This document shows, piece after piece, positions 60,674 through 64,000 of a stretch of 64,000 bases of DNA; the first letter of the stretch is position 1; each line of letters begins with the position of its first letter. The stretch is from the NCBI RefSeq assembly GCF_008122525.1, contig NZ_VSRV01000001.1, forward strand, positions 2,108,001 through 2,172,000, in the 5' to 3' direction. The DNA comes from Marinomonas sp. IMCC 4694 (GTDB taxonomy: Bacteria > Pseudomonadota > Gammaproteobacteria > Pseudomonadales > Marinomonadaceae). The notes below the pieces were generated by a model. It was given only the letters and a program-made list of their open reading frames with translations, ran no database searches and was not told the origin of the DNA. A program made the translations under genes and the position numbers.

Positions 60674-61594
60674 TTACAACCGGTTACGGGCATCAACATC
60701 AGCCTCTGGCAAGAGCAATCGCTCAAATTCCTGATCCTTGTCTTGCCAGAGTGTATTCACCCATTGCTGGAAATACGCCCTGTATTCAGGGTCATTGTGA
60801 TAATCACCCAACAGCGCTGCGTCAATCGGCAGGACTCGTATATGCACTTTTATGTTTGCGACCTTCCCACAAAGATAATCAAAAAAGCGAGGGGCTCCAT
60901 TCGGATACACGATAGTCACGTCTATTAACTGATGCAATTTACCGTTCATTGCATTTAGGGCAAACGACAGACCGCCCGCCTTGGGCATCAATAAATGCTT
61001 ATAGTTGCTTTCTTGCTGCGCTTGTTTTTGATTTGTAAAACGTGTCCCCTCAAGGAAATTCATAATCGACAACGGAAAGTGCTGAAATTTATCACAGGCT
61101 TTTTGTGTGGCAGCAATGTCTGTCCCTTTTAATTCGGGACACTTTTTAAGCTGTGCCGCGCTGTAACGTTTCATAAAAGGAAACTCCAGCGCCCACCAAA
61201 CCAGCCCAATAAATGGGACCCAGACGAGCTCTCGCTTTAAAAAAAACTTAATAAAAGGTATGCGACGGTTAAAGAGCCGCTGCAGTATCAAAATATCCAC
61301 CCAAGACTGATGATTGGCCGTCACCATATACCATTCTTTTGTCGTAAAGGATTGAACACCTGAAAGACGCAAAGTCGATCGACCCAAACAACGCTGATTC
61401 GCATTATTCATAGTAATCCAAAAAGTGGCGATATCGTCCAGCACAACGTTTATCGTGGCTTTTACAGAAGTAAATGGCACAACCCATTTTATCAGCGCCA
61501 ATAACATCACCGGCGTAAAACACAGCAGGGTATTCATCACAATAAGAACGAAAGATATAACCCCTTTTAACTCGGATAAAACCGGCATAAACAC
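60674..61594 (-). CDS. PlsC-type acyltransferase, YihG-like
   Basis: 306 residues. One or two N-terminal membrane segments (about 8-35, VISFVLIVMNTLLCFTPVMLLALI), the NHQSWVD catalytic motif (NHx4D), a second motif FLEGTRFT and a third around GGLSFALNAM. It should acylate lysophospholipids at the inner membrane. E. coli YihG, which has the same layout and length, is the closest family I recall. Divergent from the two-component genes. Confidence 0.88.
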   Translation of the reverse strand: MFMPVLSELKGVISFVLIVMNTLLCFTPVMLLALIKWVVPFTSVKATINVVLDDIATFWITMNNANQRCLGRSTLRLSGVQSFTTKEWYMVTANHQSWVDILILQRLFNRRIPFIKFFLKRELVWVPFIGLVWWALEFPFMKRYSAAQLKKCPELKGTDIAATQKACDKFQHFPLSIMNFLEGTRFTNQKQAQQESNYKHLLMPKAGGLSFALNAMNGKLHQLIDVTIVYPNGAPRFFDYLCGKVANIKVHIRVLPIDAALLGDYHNDPEYRAYFQQWVNTLWQDKDQEFERLLLPEADVDARNRL

Positions 61595-61699
61595 GACCCG
61601 AAAAATGACATTTTTGTATTATATCAGTAGAAATGCGTGTTTTAGAAATCCTCATTATTTACACGCCAGTTTAGTAGATTGCTTTGATCGTAAAACGGT

Positions 61700-61731
61700 A
61701 TAGTAGTGGATGATGAACAGCGATGTTCATC
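61700..61731 (+). promoter_or_regulatory. Putative promoter and operator of the two-component genes
   Basis: A TATAGT -10-like box (61700-61705) is followed by an inverted repeat GATGAACA-GCGA-TGTTCATC (61712-61731). The repeat would cover the transcript start, so it could be a repressor or regulator site, or a hairpin in the 5' end of the mRNA. Confidence 0.4.
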
Positions 61732-61827
61732 AGTCGTTATTTTATGTCACTGTTAATCATGGTGATTATTTTAATTACCTGCCACAACGGCACCAGTTAG
61801 CACCTGTATAGGACTCCTACTTCACCT

Positions 61828-63243
61828 ATGTCCATCACAAAAGGCTTTAAAATTCGGCATAAACTTTTTGCTGTGTTTGTGTTGAGTAACATTTTACTGA
61901 TTGTGTCTATGTGGCAAGTATTTCAATGGAGCTTTGATCGCGGGTTTGTATCTTACGCCACAGAGCGAGATCGTGACTTTTTAGAGCAAATGGCCAATAG
62001 AAGCGCCAATCTTTACATTTATTATGATGATTGGTATTTCTTGGTTCAAGAAAGTCGTATGGAGAGCGATTGGCATCAATCCAAGATGCGAAACTTGCAC
62101 GACCTCATCCCCCCACCTAGCACCCCAAATTTGGATTTAATTTACCCCTCTCAATATTACCGTAAACGGTTTTTATTATTTGATAGCCAAAAAGAGGCCA
62201 TTATTGGCGAAAAACGTTTTAACGACGCTGAAACTCATGCGGTAACGGTAGACAGGAAAATCGTGGGTTATGTTGGTTTGCGCTCCATTCGCGAATTAGT
62301 ACAAGATCAGACACTGCGCTTTGTTCGCCAACAAGGTGAAGCTTTCTTGCTTATTTCTGCCTTTATGTTGGCTATTGCCGCCTTGTTAACATGGCCTCTT
62401 GCACAATGGTTAAGTCGGCCTATTATATCGATGCAAAGAGCCACTAAAAAGCTCGCCGCCGGTAAGTTTGAAACTCGAATAACGGTCAAGGGCGCAGACG
62501 AGCTGTCCAGTTTAAGCAGTGATTTTAATAACCTAGCGTGTACACTAGAGCGCACAAGAGAAGCACGAAAACGTTGGGTGGCGGACACCGCACACGAACT
62601 ACGGACGCCGGTTGCCATTCTTCGCGGTGAAATAGAAGCCATGCAAGATGGGGTAATAAAAGTATCTCCCGACAGTCTCGCATCGCTTCACCAAGAAACG
62701 TTGCATATTGCTCGACTCATAGACGACCTTAATCAGCTCTCAATGCATGATATGGGCAGTTTAAATTATGAAATGGAAGAGGTTACTTTAGATGAAATTA
62801 TTGAACAGACCGTTCAATCCATGGCACTGCCCTTTCAAGATGCAGGATTGACGTTGCAATTTGTTCGCCCTCAAAAGTACGCTATCACAATGGAAGGCGA
62901 TTCAGATCGGTTGCACCAACTTTTTTCTAATCTCATGAACAATTCGTTGAAATACACAAATGCACCAGGCAAGTTGACCGTGACCTTAACCAAAAAGGCT
63001 CACACCGCGATTATTCTATTTGAAGACTCAGCCCCCGGCGTCAGTGATGAAGATACTAATAGAATTTTTGAACAATTTTTTCGCGTTGAAAACTCAAGGA
63101 ATAGAGCAACAGGAGGCAGAGGATTAGGCCTAGCCATTTGCTCTAGCATTGTCAACGGCCACCAAGGCACAATCGGTGCTTACCACTCTCTTGAGGGTGG
63201 GTTAGGTATAAAAATTGAATTCCCTTTAAATCACTCTCTCTAA
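61828..63243 (+). CDS. Sensor histidine kinase, BaeS-like
   Basis: 471 residues: membrane segment (about 12-32), periplasmic domain (about 33-165, with ANLYIYYDDWYFLVQE), second membrane segment (about 168-192), HAMP (about 193-245), DHp with the phosphorylated His in ADTAHELRTPVAILRGEIEAMQDG, and ATPase with NLMNNSLKYT, EDSAPGVSDED and GGRGLGLAIC. The layout and the ending resemble BaeS, the envelope-stress kinase that controls efflux pumps. The signal is unknown. The response-regulator gene follows by 22 bases. Confidence 0.92.
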   Translation: MSITKGFKIRHKLFAVFVLSNILLIVSMWQVFQWSFDRGFVSYATERDRDFLEQMANRSANLYIYYDDWYFLVQESRMESDWHQSKMRNLHDLIPPPSTPNLDLIYPSQYYRKRFLLFDSQKEAIIGEKRFNDAETHAVTVDRKIVGYVGLRSIRELVQDQTLRFVRQQGEAFLLISAFMLAIAALLTWPLAQWLSRPIISMQRATKKLAAGKFETRITVKGADELSSLSSDFNNLACTLERTREARKRWVADTAHELRTPVAILRGEIEAMQDGVIKVSPDSLASLHQETLHIARLIDDLNQLSMHDMGSLNYEMEEVTLDEIIEQTVQSMALPFQDAGLTLQFVRPQKYAITMEGDSDRLHQLFSNLMNNSLKYTNAPGKLTVTLTKKAHTAIILFEDSAPGVSDEDTNRIFEQFFRVENSRNRATGGRGLGLAICSSIVNGHQGTIGAYHSLEGGLGIKIEFPLNHSL

Positions 63244-63265
63244 CCGCACAGGAATACATACTATT

Positions 63266-63946
63266 ATGAGCAAAGTACTGATTATTGAAGATGAGCCAAA
63301 ATTAGCGGAATTAATGGCCGCTTATTTAGACCAAGCCGGTTATGAGCATCATCATTTGGATCGCGGTGATATTGCGGTGAACTACGTTAAAAACAACAAA
63401 GTTGACATTATTTTGCTCGATTTAATGCTGCCCGGCTTAGATGGTGTGGAGATCTGCAAACAAGTACGTCAATTTAGCGGCGTCCCCATCATCATGGTAA
63501 CCGCAAAAGCGGAAGAAATTGATCGCCTAATCGGCCTAGAAATGGGAGCCGATGACTATGTCTGCAAACCCTTTAGCCCTCGTGAAATTGTTGCACGCGT
63601 CAAAGCTAATCTGCGCCGTGTTGAGTTTGATCAAACCGAATCCCCCAGAACAGATGGATTTGATCTTGATATTGATCGTATCAGAGCAACGTACAAAGGC
63701 GAACTCATTGACCTTACAACGGTAGAATTTCAATTACTGCAGCTGCTTATAAAAGAGCCTGGGCGTGTTTTTGGTCGAGACCTGATTATGAAAAGCATTT
63801 ATGCCGACAGTCGTGTCGTGAGTGATCGTACCATTGACAGCCACATAAAAAAATTACGCAAAAAAATCTCCGCGGTGGCCCCTGAATTAAACGTCATTCA
63901 TTCGGTTTATGGTGCAGGATACCGATTCGAAAACAACGATCACTAA
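63266..63946 (+). CDS. OmpR-family response regulator, BaeR-like
   Basis: 226 residues: receiver (about 1-120, acidic pair in IEDEP, phospho-acceptor Asp in ILLDLMLPGLDG, Lys in YVCKPFSP) and winged-helix DNA-binding domain (about 130-225, LTTVEFQLLQLLIKEPGRVFGRD ... IDSHIKKLRKKI ... SVYGAGYRFE). Partner of the kinase upstream. Targets are not visible, though the inverted repeat before the kinase gene is a candidate for self-control. Confidence 0.95.
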   Translation: MSKVLIIEDEPKLAELMAAYLDQAGYEHHHLDRGDIAVNYVKNNKVDIILLDLMLPGLDGVEICKQVRQFSGVPIIMVTAKAEEIDRLIGLEMGADDYVCKPFSPREIVARVKANLRRVEFDQTESPRTDGFDLDIDRIRATYKGELIDLTTVEFQLLQLLIKEPGRVFGRDLIMKSIYADSRVVSDRTIDSHIKKLRKKISAVAPELNVIHSVYGAGYRFENNDH

Positions 63947-63961
63947 GCGCATTTCAAAGGA

Positions 63962-64000
63962 ATGGATCTTGAACAATTTTTTAGAAGTATTGATATTTTC
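63962..64000 (+). CDS. Possible start of another gene, cut by window end
   Basis: AAAGGA precedes two competing starts: ATG 63962 (very close to the site) and TTG 63969 (eight bases away, better spacing), in different frames. Fewer than 14 codons are visible in either, so the product cannot be named. Confidence 0.25.
   Translation, partial: MDLEQFFRSIDIF

Noticed and set aside
1..64000. tRNA, rRNA, insertion sequences, prophage genes or attachment sites
   Set aside because: None was seen on reading both strands; the gene content is housekeeping and metabolic throughout, and no transposase or integrase motif occurs.

Overview
The window looks like chromosomal DNA of a marine gammaproteobacterium of the Oceanospirillales, most like Marinomonas. 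This is inferred from recognised protein families and Pseudomonas-like gene orders (gyrA-serC-pheA-tyrA/aroA-cmk-rpsA; the lip-dacA-rlpA-mltB-rodA-mrdA-rlmH-rsfS-nadD-proA block), not from a database search. Almost all of it is protein-coding. I see no rRNA, tRNA, insertion sequence, prophage or CRISPR array. No wholly new multi-gene system stands out; the most interesting material is regulatory RNA, domain decay and one frameshift inside known families.

Positions 1-14300 hold an assimilatory nitrate/nitrite regulon, all on the minus strand: nasT and nasS (RNA-binding antiterminator and nitrate sensor), nrtABC (nitrate ABC transporter), a NasB-like flavoprotein, nirBD (nitrite reductase), nasA (nitrate reductase), a TrpD2-like gene and the start of mobA (molybdenum cofactor). 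Three sigma-54 promoters with exact GG-N10-GC spacing precede nasT, nrtA and nasA. The nrtA and nasA leaders each carry hairpins with loops like those bound by ANTAR proteins, the last one sharing bases with an intrinsic terminator. This points to a double gate: nitrogen limitation through sigma-54, and nitrate through NasS/NasT antitermination.

Positions 14500-22100 hold a Lap-type adhesion system: a LuxR-type regulator, the LapC and LapB parts of a type I exporter, the c-di-GMP receptor LapD and the periplasmic protease LapG. The large adhesin and the outer-membrane pore are not in the window. lapB is split by a one-base shift in a run of seven A. Positions 22082-32200 are housekeeping and iron genes (DUF1244, tapT, pdxJ, a Tag-like glycosylase, a FrnE-like DsbA protein, bfd behind a Fur-box-like site, two complementary bacterioferritins, parC, an ABM-GNAT fusion, speA) plus a candidate small RNA near 30000.

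Positions 32219-43194 are one long minus-strand block for lipoate synthesis, peptidoglycan elongation and remodelling, ribosome maturation, NAD and proline synthesis. Positions 43300-54400 hold trmO with a small unknown gene, then rpsA, cmk, a tyrA-aroA fusion whose EPSP synthase half has lost key residues, pheA, serC and gyrA. Positions 54700-64000 hold ubiG, yciK, a secreted unknown protein, fabV, a glycosyltransferase, a DUF1289 protein, a YebC/PmpR-type regulator, an acyltransferase and a BaeSR-like two-component pair.
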